DNA of 10,840 nucleotides from Rodentolepis nana (Eukaryota > Platyhelminthes > Cestoda > Cyclophyllidea > Hymenolepididae). Every line of letters starts with the position of its first letter. Position 1 is the stretch's first letter. The stretch is from positions 1 through 10,840 of the forward strand of contig UZAE01001958.1 in the NCBI GenBank assembly GCA_900617975.1, written 5' to 3'. Below the pieces are notes generated by a model. The model ran no database searches and was not told where the DNA came from. It worked only from the letters and a program-made list of their open reading frames with translations. A program made the translations under genes and the position numbers. Below are positions 1 to 7,410 of this stretch, one piece after another.

Positions 1-37
1 ATGATAAATATCATAAAGCCTGCCATTTGAAATATAT
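1..37 (+). mobile_element. 3' end fragment of the same retroelement family, sense strand plus
   Basis: Reads ATGATAAATATCATAAAGCC then TGCCATTTGAAATATA, matching the last 35 bases of the family in the orientation opposite to its neighbour at 38-342. The element continues off the left edge of the window. Confidence 0.6.
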
Positions 38-342
38 ATATTGATAGTTATCATTAGTCCTTTGGTTGACTTCAGGCTTCACAGAGAGGAGGAGGGACAT
101 CAAAGAGACAAAAAGTCGAGAAGGGGAACAGATGAGTGATTCACAGTTGTAAAAGAGGCAGACAGACAGACACAAAGGCATAAAAATGTAAGATGAGTAC
201 TGTGTAAGGGGTCGAATATGACAAATAGTCGGGCCATAGTAGTTTGAAATCAGAAGAAAACTACCGACCAATAGACTTTTTTGCCGTTTAAGTATACGTT
301 GCCCAGGGTGCACCTCGTAGAGGTAAGTCTATTGCGCACCCC
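38..342 (-). mobile_element. Short retroelement copy, sense strand minus
   Basis: Same family as 10492-10827 in the same orientation. Shared blocks include GTTATCATTAG near the tail, TTGACTTCAGGCTTCACAGAG, and the 5' domain at 271-342 with GACTTTTTTGCCGTTTAAG and AGAGGTAAGTCTATTGCGC. It differs more from the other two copies than they do from each other near the 5' end (for example CTCGTAGAG in place of CACGTGGAG), so it is probably older. Its tail abuts another fragment of the family and no clear target duplication was found. Confidence 0.8.
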
Positions 343-1042
343 AACACAAAATATGTCAATTTCAATTATGAGCAAATTATTGCTCAAACTCAGTATTTCT
401 CCAAATATAGGAAATCGAATTTCTTAACCAACATATTTCTCCCTCTTGGATGAATATAATTGTCTAGGCATCTAGGCTTTTGAATTATCTGTATACCAAG
501 TCCTTCGAATCAGCACTGCCTATTTCCAAATTTAACTAACTCACCACGTGCGAAAAGCTCTAATTTTCGTACACAATTTTGCAGTCTCTATGCTGAAATC
601 AACTGAGGGAAAAACTAAGATAAACCAGAAATTCAAATGAAGTGGAAGCACTTTTGCTGATTCCTTTAACCCCTTGACGTCTTTCAAAACCGTACGGTCC
701 TCTTTCAAAGTAATCCTCATTGGTAGTAGACTCGTATCACAAGGCGTTATTGCCATTTGAAACACACTCAACAAGTCTATGACCTTCACCTGATACCGCC
801 AAAACTCATCACATCGGCGGTATCAGTTCGCTGTGCTGTTGGGTGCATTTGTCAAAAACATAATTCAGGCGCTAAAGGGCTAACTTGACTCTCCATTCTT
901 CACCTACTGTTGGGATAATTGGCTATTTCTCCGGAATAGGAAATTTCAATCTATTTGCCTTGGCACAGATAATTATACGTCAAGGGACTTATTATGTAAT
1001 GACCCTAATTAAAATTAGCACATATTCGAGCAGCTGGTGCAA
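343..1042. other. 3' flank, no gene recognised
   Basis: No coding exon or RNA gene was seen apart from the inverted repeat at 790-826. A motif of about 20-25 bases (TATTTCTCC followed by ATAGGAAAT) appears at about 391-415 and again at about 924-948, which may be residue of an old repeat. Open frames here are short and lack family features. Confidence 0.5.
790..826. repeat. Perfect 11-bp GC-rich inverted repeat
   Basis: CTGATACCGCC at 790-800 and GGCGGTATCAG at 816-826 with a 15-base spacer. It is in the 3' flank of the gene and unusually GC-rich for the surroundings. No protein or RNA gene was recognised around it. Confidence 0.65.
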
Positions 1043-1080
1043 TTATTTGAGAATTACAAAATAATCCTCGAAACGAGGCT

Positions 1081-1428
1081 TAACTTCAACTTTATGGGGT
1101 GTGTGATAGACTTACCTCCACGTGGTGCACCCCGGGCAACGTATACTCATACGGCAAAAGTCTATTACCTGGCAGTTGACTTCTGACTTCAAGCTATCAT
1201 GACCCCACTGTATGTCATATTCGACTACTTTCACAGTACTCATCCCACCTTTTTTCCACCTTATCTACTTCCGTCTTTGATACACTCTACTGTTCCTCCC
1301 CCCCCCCTCTTGAATTTTTTACACTTTGATGTTCCTTCCTCTCTGTGAAGACTGAAGTCAACTAAAGGGATAATGATAACAATCAAAACGCCTGCCATTT
1401 GATATAATAATAATAACTTCAACTTTAT
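1081..1428 (+). mobile_element. Short retroelement copy with 15-bp target-site duplication, sense strand plus
   Basis: The body is 1096-1413 (318 bp). It begins GGGGTGTGTGATAGACTTAC, contains a C10 run at 1298-1307 and ends GCCTGCCATTTGATATAATAATAA. It is flanked by perfect direct repeats TAACTTCAACTTTAT at 1081-1095 and 1414-1428. A target duplication of this length with a short-repeat A-rich tail is the signature of target-primed reverse transcription. No protein is encoded, so the element is non-autonomous (SINE-like or a LINE derivative). It lies in the probable last exon of the minus-strand gene, antisense to it. The perfect duplication argues for a fairly recent insertion. Confidence 0.85.
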
Positions 1429-1496
1429 TTCGTCGTTTAGATTCGCTCTTCTCCACCGGCTTTGGTCCAGCTGAAGCAAGATCTAAACCCAGTTCC
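1358..1496 (-). CDS. Probable exon 5, C-terminus partly encoded by a retroelement
   Basis: The acceptor ACCTTCATCTCAG|GGAAC (AG at 1498-1497) follows a long pyrimidine tract. With the GTATGA donor of exon 4 the phase closes and the joint reads ILKRFE-ELGLDLASAG, followed by a charged stretch PKPVEKSESKRRNKVEV. The 5' two thirds of the exon is richer in G+C than its flanks, as expected of coding sequence. From about 1413 downward the frame runs into the reverse complement of a retroelement, adds about 18 residues and stops at TGA 1360-1358. An AATAAA at 1429-1424 lies inside this frame, and no canonical polyadenylation signal was found after the stop. The exon is therefore probable, not certain; a transcript would decide. 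Confidence 0.5.
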
Positions 1497-4400
1497 CTGA
1501 GATGAAGGTAGAAGACTAGGAATTTATTTGATGCAGGAAACAGTTCGTGGAAATTACAAGTCACCAGCAAGCGTTTCTCGAAGACGCACACAGAAAGAGA
1601 AAATAAGAGCGCATTAATATCACGAGATAAGTTGGCAAATGACCACAATTAATAGTGACTATAATAAAAGAATTTATTTTATAATCCTATAGTAGTGGCA
1701 ACAATAGTAATAATCATGAATGGAAAAAAGCTATGAGATATCGTTCAGGTAAATAATTGATTATACGGCCAACAATGAATCACTTCAATGGCAGAGTTTA
1801 CATTTGTGTTTTCAAAAATCCTCCTTATCTTGTACCGAACATTCCACTTCGATTGGTGGTTACAAGGTCCCTAAATAAGAGAAATAAATCATCCGGATTA
1901 CAAACAGCCAGTTGAATATTGAATTTAAATAATTCTTCATACTCGAATCGTTTCAGTATATACTTCAGTCCTTCGTAAACTCCAGATCCAAAAGCGGCCT
2001 TGGATTCAACAGAAGTTCTTCGTATCGCATCCTTGGGCAGTTTTTCCCGCAAATTTTCACCAGCGTATATATAGATCTGTAGTGCAACATGAGTATTTTA
2101 GTCAGTTTTACCAAACCGTTGCCATTATTTGAGAAGAAAATGCAGACAAACTTACGACGCCATCGTTCTTTGAGTAGAAAATAACAATTTTATCGGATTC
2201 TGATTCGCAAGTGGTTGGAAGTCTCCAGGATTCAAATAGGTAATAGGTAAAAATAGCAGCATAGTCGATGACGTTTTTATCGGTTTGTTCATCAGCTCGT
2301 CTAGAAAAAGAGGTAATAATAAAAGTCTCCTTGATACAAATGAAATTAACAACTGACTAGTAAAACAGGCTAGCGATGATGTTGTTATGTTTACTTCTCC
2401 ATATGAAGACTGTTTAGCTCGTTAGTGCCAAGTAAACTACGCCAAGTTTTGGCACACGTTCAATATAAGATCCGAAATTTGTCGATTGCCATTCCATAAT
2501 ACTTCACGAGTTTCGGAGGCAATTTGCACATCCAATTTGCCAGAAGTCGTGGGAGGATAACTCCTCATTTCAAACCCGAATTCTCGTCTTAATTACTAAG
2601 AATGGGGGGGGGGGAAGGGCACTACCTAGCACTCGATTACATTGGAACTGGGTTCTGGTTGTCTTGAAGGGGAAGATGTAACAAAGCGTCTAAGTGCCTT
2701 TTAACGTAAGCTCTGACCGACTTAAATGCCCCCTTCACATCAGGCGAATTCCAAAGGCAAGGAGTCCTTCAGTGTGTTAGTCAGCCATCCCCACTGATTG
2801 CAATACTGAAATCAATACACAATTGCTATTTTGGCCACTAAAATAGGTCGTTTATTCTCTATTGAACAGTTGCATTCAATATTAATTGTGATAAATGGTT
2901 GCATTTTCAAATAGTACGATAAATGTCAAAAACTTCTATAATAAATGGAAATAAACACTGCAATTTTGTAAGAAGGAAACATTTCCGAGGAGATGTGCGT
3001 ATGAACCTTTCTTTTTTAGGTTTATAAACTTAGCGTAGGGACATTTTTTCACACAAAAACTCTTGGAGGATAAAATGTCTTGCAGGCTAAAAATCAAGCA
3101 AAGGAACATATTCGAGAAAGTTTATATAAATACACTAATTTTGTATAAAAATCAGACATACACATATTTTATTCGAAACGAGCAGTATTATAGAGTTTAA
3201 ACTTTATTTCAGATTAAAATTAACGAATTAATTGCAAAATCAAAGGATGCTTAATTAAATAAAAAGCACGAGAATAATCTATAAATCAATTCTCTAGAGT
3301 TGGAGAAATGAATTCAAAGCGTTAAAAAGCTTATGAAAATGGTTTTTCTGTCTAAAGTGAAACTAATGTGCATTCAAACGAATTTTCGCAAATATGAACA
3401 AGATGCGAAATTCGCTTGACATCTTCAAAACTCCGCAATCGATGAAGATCGCATTATAGAGGTAAAGGCTGTGTTATGGTAGATATTTATTTAAACTCCG
3501 AATCCCTACCCCTCAAACAGCGTAACTGGAGATTGAAGCTGCTCTCAGGTGGTCTGCTGCGTATTTGGAAATTCCCTGCACTTTAAAACGAACCTAATTT
3601 TAATTTTTAATAATTAAAAGTGCTTAAAACAGTGATTTTCCTAATGCTAAGCGCGCATCTTAAGCTTTTATACTGACCAATTCCAACTTTAAATATGGAA
3701 GCACAAAAATCATCCGATTCTTCAAACCTTCTTTGTGAGAAATCAGAGAATCAGAATATATTTATTTATTTCAAACGGCAGGCGTTTTGAAAGTTATCAT
3801 TAGCCATTTAGCTAATGATGAAATCAAATTGACATATCTTGTGGCAGTCACCCAATCACCTCTCAAATATTTCAAGCTTTGTAGATAAACAACAACTGCG
3901 GCATAAATTAGTTGGAAACCATTTTTTCAAGCCTAATTTTTTTTATAATTTCCACGTTTGTCATGAGTTGATTAATGTACTATTGCAATCTAAACATCCC
4001 ACTACTTGTTTGTTCTTTTAATATGAACATTAAGTTCAAAAGATCAAATTAATATTTTGAAATATTAAACCACTATTAGTAGCTATGTAATTGGTAATTA
4101 ATTATTTGATTAAATGCATTTAATAAGAAAATTAGCACGTGATTAAAATTAATATAACCCAAAAAGGTAACACCCAATCACTTAACTATGAATCCTATCA
4201 TTTGGTGGATTTTGAAAATGTTTATTATGTTAAAAAAGTATTTTTGATAATAATATCATTAATTAAACATAAATTTTGCAATTGTTTGGGTCAAAATAGA
4301 TTCTACCTGCAAACCATTTAAAACTGAAAATGAATTATCATGACACGCTACGATTAAATGCCGAAAACAGATCTTGCAAAGGAGGACATGAGTATGATCC

Positions 4401-7297
4401 GCGCAATGTCAGAAATTTAACAATATTTTGTAAAGACATGTCTGCCGAAATTGAGTAAACAACCACTCACTTTAGTCCCCTATAAAATTTCACTTAATCC
4501 GTTTGAAACTGTTAATGATGGCTCTGTGCAGATCAGACTGTCGGATGAATAAGGAATTTTCTTAAACGATATATCTGATCAGCTATATATATTTGTCATT
4601 TTTTATCTATTCTAGTTCCATATGTATGCTACCAAGGTCTTTTATTCCTGTTAAGCTTCGCGTAATGGTTAATTTATAAGCCAAAAATCACTCCCACCTT
4701 CCTAAATGACAATATAAGTAGTATACACTTACCCAAAGCGAATACTGTCCACCAAGGCAACGGCAATAGTGGGACGAGGATAGCTGCGATCACATTTGGC
4801 TCGATCACTATTGATTGATTCCTGCATCTTTAGTAACAGGCGGTTGAGAGAACCCACTACCATGGTGAAATAAATTTTGTTACTCAATGTGGCATTCTAT
4901 TCCCTTTAGAGCAAGTACCTAGTGATTTGCAGTCAAAATTTTATCCGAAATCAATCATATATTTTTTTTTCTTGCGGTGTCCTACCGGGTCAAATGATGA
5001 CCCATTCAACCAATTGCCACATCCTCGTAATCCGTGTACTGTCGCACTACTACCTACCCACGTGCATAATCTCGGGTTAATTTCGGTAAAAAGTTGTGAA
5101 CCGAGTTTATGCTTGGCGCCCAATTTAGGGCCAAGAAATAATACTTCACTTTAATGACGTACATTTTCACCATTTACTGGATGCGTTTACAAAATCACTG
5201 TGCTTTTGTTTATTTTATTCACGATTTTGTGAATAAATTGAACCTGATCCTGAGACGAATTGTGCCAATAGAAGTAACCACTAATGAAATGAATAATATG
5301 AATATTTTCAATGACATTTTAAATTAACTTTGCATAGACGAAGATGCTATTTTAATTAAAGTCCGCTAAATGCTCTTTAGACGCCTAAAGCAAGCAGCAA
5401 TATGAGGAACATCCACAGGGTTTAATTATTGGGTGCATTTGAAATAAGGAGAAGACTAAGCGTGTTCAATTTGAGGGAGGCATTGCTGTCAAGACATCAT
5501 GAGTTTTCATCAGGTGAATTTTGAAGACGGCAATCTTTTCATAATATAGAAGTAGGAAAGTCCACTACATAAAGTGAAAGCGTTTTACCTCTAGGAGCAT
5601 GGAAACTATAATCCATGATAGGCGTTTGACTTGGAGTTATAGGTCAATCAGATCTGAAGGATTAACTGTAAGCCATTAGGCCAAGACGTTATCGAAGATT
5701 ACAAGTTCGAATAACCCGACCAATAAATATTTCAAGTGAAAATGGACTTTTTGTCCCCTAGTGGTGTGACTACTTTAAGTAATTCTAGTAAAAAGGTTAG
5801 ATTGTACCAATCCTCTGTTTAATCAGAGTTACTTCCCATCAATGTCTCCCACTTGGAGGAAATGTACATTGACCTTGATTTTGGCTATTCTAAAGTTCCT
5901 CGTGTTAATATGCGCCTCTATCGATTCAATTTAAAGGTAGCTTTGTTTTTTCGTGGATAATTTTTGCACCAAAGTCCATTTCACTTGTCACTAATTCAGC
6001 TAAAGCAGTTCAAAAAGAGGAAATTACTTTGAATAAGTAAAAATCTCAAATTTAAAACTGATTTCAACCCTCAAGTTGAGGTTTTGGAACAATGTAACTG
6101 TTTACTATGGAACTGTTTATAGGTGCTAATGGAGTGGTCAGTTTTCGTGGTACAGAAACGAAGGTCACTAAAGCGCACTTCTACCATTACTCTTTTCTAC
6201 AACTTCGTCCAAATCTACAACACCATTTTACTTTGCATTTTCATGAGACTATCACCCAAAACGCTAACATCTTTCAGACTTAGCATACTTAAATATGTTT
6301 ATCAGAGCTTTGTCGTCAAAAAAAATAGACGCCCAAAACATATGAACGGCAATAAGTCATGGAATTTGTTTATGCAGCCGGTTTTGGCCATCACCATTAA
6401 CAAGTGAGAATTCGTTCTAAAAATTTAAATTCACAGCCTGAATTTTCTCACAGAGTTTGCCAAAACAGGCATTAGGATTTCCGCTAAAATGAAATTTTGA
6501 AGATGCTTCAATTTCCAGAATTGTGAGACCCTAAAGATGAGGTTTGGTGTGCCATTTTTCCAACTTTTGCTAAAATTACATGAACTTGTACTATGTTTAG
6601 CCTTTCGATGTTAACCTTTGAATGGAGGTTAGAACTCGAATTCAGGCAATTCAATGCTTTTAAAGGATTGGAGGTAATTTTCTGACTGAATTAAAATTTT
6701 AATAAGTGTGTTACTTTGTACCTACATGGCTTTATTCATATCAATTATATTTGCATAAAAATGTTTATTAGTAGACAACGATATCTCCGTCGTATTTGAT
6801 CTTTACAAGAAAATACTTCATGGTTGAACAAAATTTGGTCCATTGTTCTTCGCGTAAATATGGAATTCTGAAGTTACCATTAATAATTGTTCAAATTCGT
6901 GAAAAATTTGACATAAATTTAAAAATTAACCTCCGATTTCACAAATTATTTGAAAATATGATATTCAATCCTTATCAGGTTCAAAAAGATCACATTAATC
7001 ATTTTGTAACAAATCAGAGTACAACGGTAATCAACGAAATAAATTAATCATGGAACCAAGAACCCTTAGGCACTTACATTGATCAGCACTGAGGACTTCG
7101 TTGGGATCACAAATAAGAACATTCTGTGTGGAACTTCCACTGCTACCACTTCTACCGGGCATGCATCGGCTTTTTTGAGTAACAATATTTGGATAAGTTG
7201 TGACTTGGCTAATGAAACTGGTGCTGTAGTGATAGGCTTCAGAACCACTCAGTAAGCCAATAATGGCCAAGAGAAGTCCAAGCTTTGAGATCATCAT
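1358..7297 (-). CDS. Secreted MOLO1/TPM-domain protein, spliced gene (probable 5 exons)
   Basis: Joined model: 7297-7078, 4856-4733, 2300-2156, 2076-1943, 1496-1358, totalling 762 nt or 253 residues plus stop. Every junction keeps frame. Seen: a signal peptide (1-21); a Ser/Gly-rich linker (50-56); then a TPM-like domain from about residue 60 to 205, with CDPNEVLS at 63-70, a helix at 74-90, the strand TIAVALVDSI at 103-112, a helix around YAAIFTYYLFESW (128-140), the strand KIVIFYS at 152-158, and IYIYAGENLREKLP at 164-177. Cysteines at 45, 63, 95 and 146 could form two disulfides. Known: the order YPN, Cys, CDP-x-x-x-LS, IAVAL, Trp, YAG, LREKLP fits the MOLO1 family; C. elegans MOLO-1 is a one-pass membrane protein that positively modulates levamisole acetylcholine receptors. 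Inferred: an extracellular protein, perhaps a receptor accessory. No transmembrane segment is visible, unlike MOLO-1. Exons 1-4 are firm; the C-terminus is not. Confidence 0.8.
1673..1678 (-). promoter_or_regulatory. Candidate polyadenylation signal AATAAA
   Basis: Canonical hexamer on the gene's strand, about 150 nt beyond the alternative stop at 1825. It would serve only the read-through isoform. In an AT-rich region a chance hexamer is common. Confidence 0.25.
1825..1942 (-). other. Alternative read-through end of exon 4
   Basis: If the exon-4 donor is not used, the frame stays open for 38 further codons to TAA at 1827-1825. The tail contains one extra cysteine and no membrane segment. 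In support, the minus strand carries AATAAA at 1678-1673, about 150 nt after this stop. Against it, the composition is as AT-rich as an intron and the tail shows no family feature I recognise. A chance open stretch of this length is not improbable. This could also be an alternative isoform. Confidence 0.35.
1943..2076 (-). CDS. MOLO1-like gene, exon 4
   Basis: 134 nt in the preferred model, residues 164-207 plus two bases. The acceptor CACTACAG|ATCTAT closes a 79-bp intron from exon 3. The coded start IYIYAGENLREKLP follows on from the exon-3 strand, as expected for the last TPM strand and the loop after it. It continues through SGVYEGLKYILKRF, the closing helix. The proposed donor TTCGA|GTATGA (1942-1941) is only moderate. 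Base composition becomes visibly more AT-rich just past it. Alternatives: a weaker in-phase donor at CTGAA|GTATAT, or no splice at all, with the frame open to TAA at 1827-1825 (total 246 residues). Confidence 0.75.
2156..2300 (-). CDS. MOLO1-like gene, exon 3
   Basis: 145 nt. The first base completes Gly115, then come residues 116-163 ending on a codon boundary. The acceptor CTTTTTCTAG|ACGAG has a clear pyrimidine tract and the donor is GGCGTC|GTAAGTTTG. The coded piece includes YAAIFTYYLFESWRLPTTC and then KIVIFYSKNDGV. This matches the TPM pattern of a helix carrying a conserved Trp, a Cys, and a hydrophobic strand ending in a charged turn. An overlapping frame in the same stretch is open by chance but lacks family features. 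Intron 2 upstream is 2,432 bp. Confidence 0.85.
2301..4732 (-). other. Intron 2 of the MOLO1-like gene
   Basis: 2,432 bp between exons 2 and 3, GT at 4732-4731 and AG at 2302-2301. It contains the retroelement fragment at 3757-3812, a G11 run at 2604-2614, a less AT-rich block at about 2605-2815 of unknown origin, and very AT-rich DNA at about 2840-3340 and 3890-4330. Short open frames inside it show no recognisable protein. Confidence 0.75.
3757..3812 (-). mobile_element. 5'-truncated retroelement fragment in intron 2
   Basis: Plus-strand text ATATTTATTTATTTC then AAACGGCAGGCGTTTTGAAAG and TTATCATTAGCCATTTAG matches the last 55 or so bases of the family (tail first). The match stops after TTTAG. 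5' truncation is usual for elements copied by target-primed reverse transcription. Orientation is the same as the host gene. Confidence 0.7.
4733..4856 (-). CDS. MOLO1-like gene, exon 2
   Basis: 124 nt. The first two bases complete Leu74, then come residues 75-114 and two bases of Gly115. It encodes the amphipathic helix LGSLNRLLLKMQESI, then Cys95, then YPRPTIAVALVDSIRF, the IAVAL strand typical of the family. The acceptor is GGTAG|TGGG (AG at 4858-4857), with a weak pyrimidine tract. The donor is TTTGG|GTAAGTG, starting at 4732, a strong consensus. No ATG-initiated ORF marks this exon; it was recognised from the open frame, the splice sites and the family pattern. Intron 1 upstream is 2,221 bp. 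Confidence 0.85.
4963..5135 (-). repeat. Candidate retroelement fragment with A-rich end in intron 1
   Basis: On the minus strand a comparatively GC-rich segment ends GGTAGGACACCGCAAG followed by a run of A (plus-strand T run, about 4963-4970). It holds several short inverted repeats: CTTGGC/GCCAAG at 5112-5117 and 5130-5135, and GGGTC/GACCC at about 4987-5003. An A-run after a GC-rich structured segment inside an AT-rich intron suggests a processed or SINE-like insertion. No target duplication was found and no second copy lies in the window, so this is tentative. Confidence 0.3.
5214..5237. repeat. Perfect 9-bp inverted repeat (hairpin)
   Basis: TTTATTCAC at 5214-5222 and GTGAATAAA at 5229-5237, separated by GATTTT. 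Function unknown; it could be the end of the neighbouring candidate repeat. Confidence 0.6.
7078..7297 (-). CDS. MOLO1-like gene, exon 1 (signal peptide and domain start)
   Basis: Codes for residues 1-73 plus the first base of codon 74. Two adjacent ATGs (7297-7295 and 7294-7292) open the frame. The N-terminus has Lys5 followed by a hydrophobic stretch LGLLLAIIGLLSG and a likely signal-peptidase site after SEA (residue 21), so the product should enter the secretory pathway. The mature start has YPN (35-37), Cys45, a GRSGSSGSS linker and CDPNEVLSADQ, the usual opening of MOLO1-type TPM domains. The exon ends in the donor CAAT|GTAAGTG (intron bases 7077-7076), close to the 5' splice-site consensus. 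Reading on past the donor gives only a short unrelated tail, which supports the splice. Confidence 0.85.
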
Positions 7298-7377
7298 GAT
7301 GAAGAAGTTTGGTTTGGACGGTGACTACGCAAAACGGTAGCGAATTTTAAATGTACTGCTGTATACTTGCGTACTTG

Positions 7378-7409
7378 TTATAAATCCACTAGAGCCGTTT
7401 TCTCATTGG
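7378..7409 (-). promoter_or_regulatory. Candidate core promoter (TATA-like plus CCAAT) of the MOLO1-like gene
   Basis: On the minus strand, CCAAT (7409-7405) is followed by ATTTATAA (7385-7378), which lies about 80 nt before the first ATG. Initiation 25-30 nt beyond the TATA-like element would give a 5' UTR of about 50-60 nt. The spacing is plausible but the elements are short and the DNA is AT-rich. Confidence 0.3.
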
Positions 7410-7410
7410 A

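Larger units (their letters stand above)
4857..7077 (-). other. Intron 1 of the MOLO1-like gene
   Basis: 2,221 bp between exons 1 and 2, GT at 7077-7076 and AG at 4858-4857. It holds the candidate repeat at 4963-5135 and the hairpin at 5214-5237. The remainder (about 5240-7030) shows only AT-rich sequence; open frames of 83 and 94 codons at 6796-7047 and 6123-6407 on the plus strand have no recognisable features. Confidence 0.75.

Noticed and set aside
152..163. GACA microsatellite
   Set aside because: Only about three units, within a retroelement copy; not significant.
11..313. 100-codon open frame on the minus strand within a retroelement copy, and the 89-codon frame at 10560-10829
   Set aside because: Both lie in the non-coding retroelement; their translations are unalike because the frame is not kept between copies.
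1440..1496. Exon 5 read in the other frame, ending at a TAA just before AATAAA (1429-1424)
   Set aside because: It needs an exon-4 donor on a codon boundary; the only such GTs are poor splice sites.
2152..2352. 66-codon minus-strand open frame overlapping exon 3
   Set aside because: It is a shadow frame; the frame that joins exons 2 and 4 in phase and carries the TPM pattern is a different one.
6123..6407. 94-codon plus-strand open frame in intron 1, and others at 6796-7047, 3839-4021, 4139-4321
   Set aside because: Low-complexity AT-rich translations with no motif, no splice context and no family pattern; consistent with chance.
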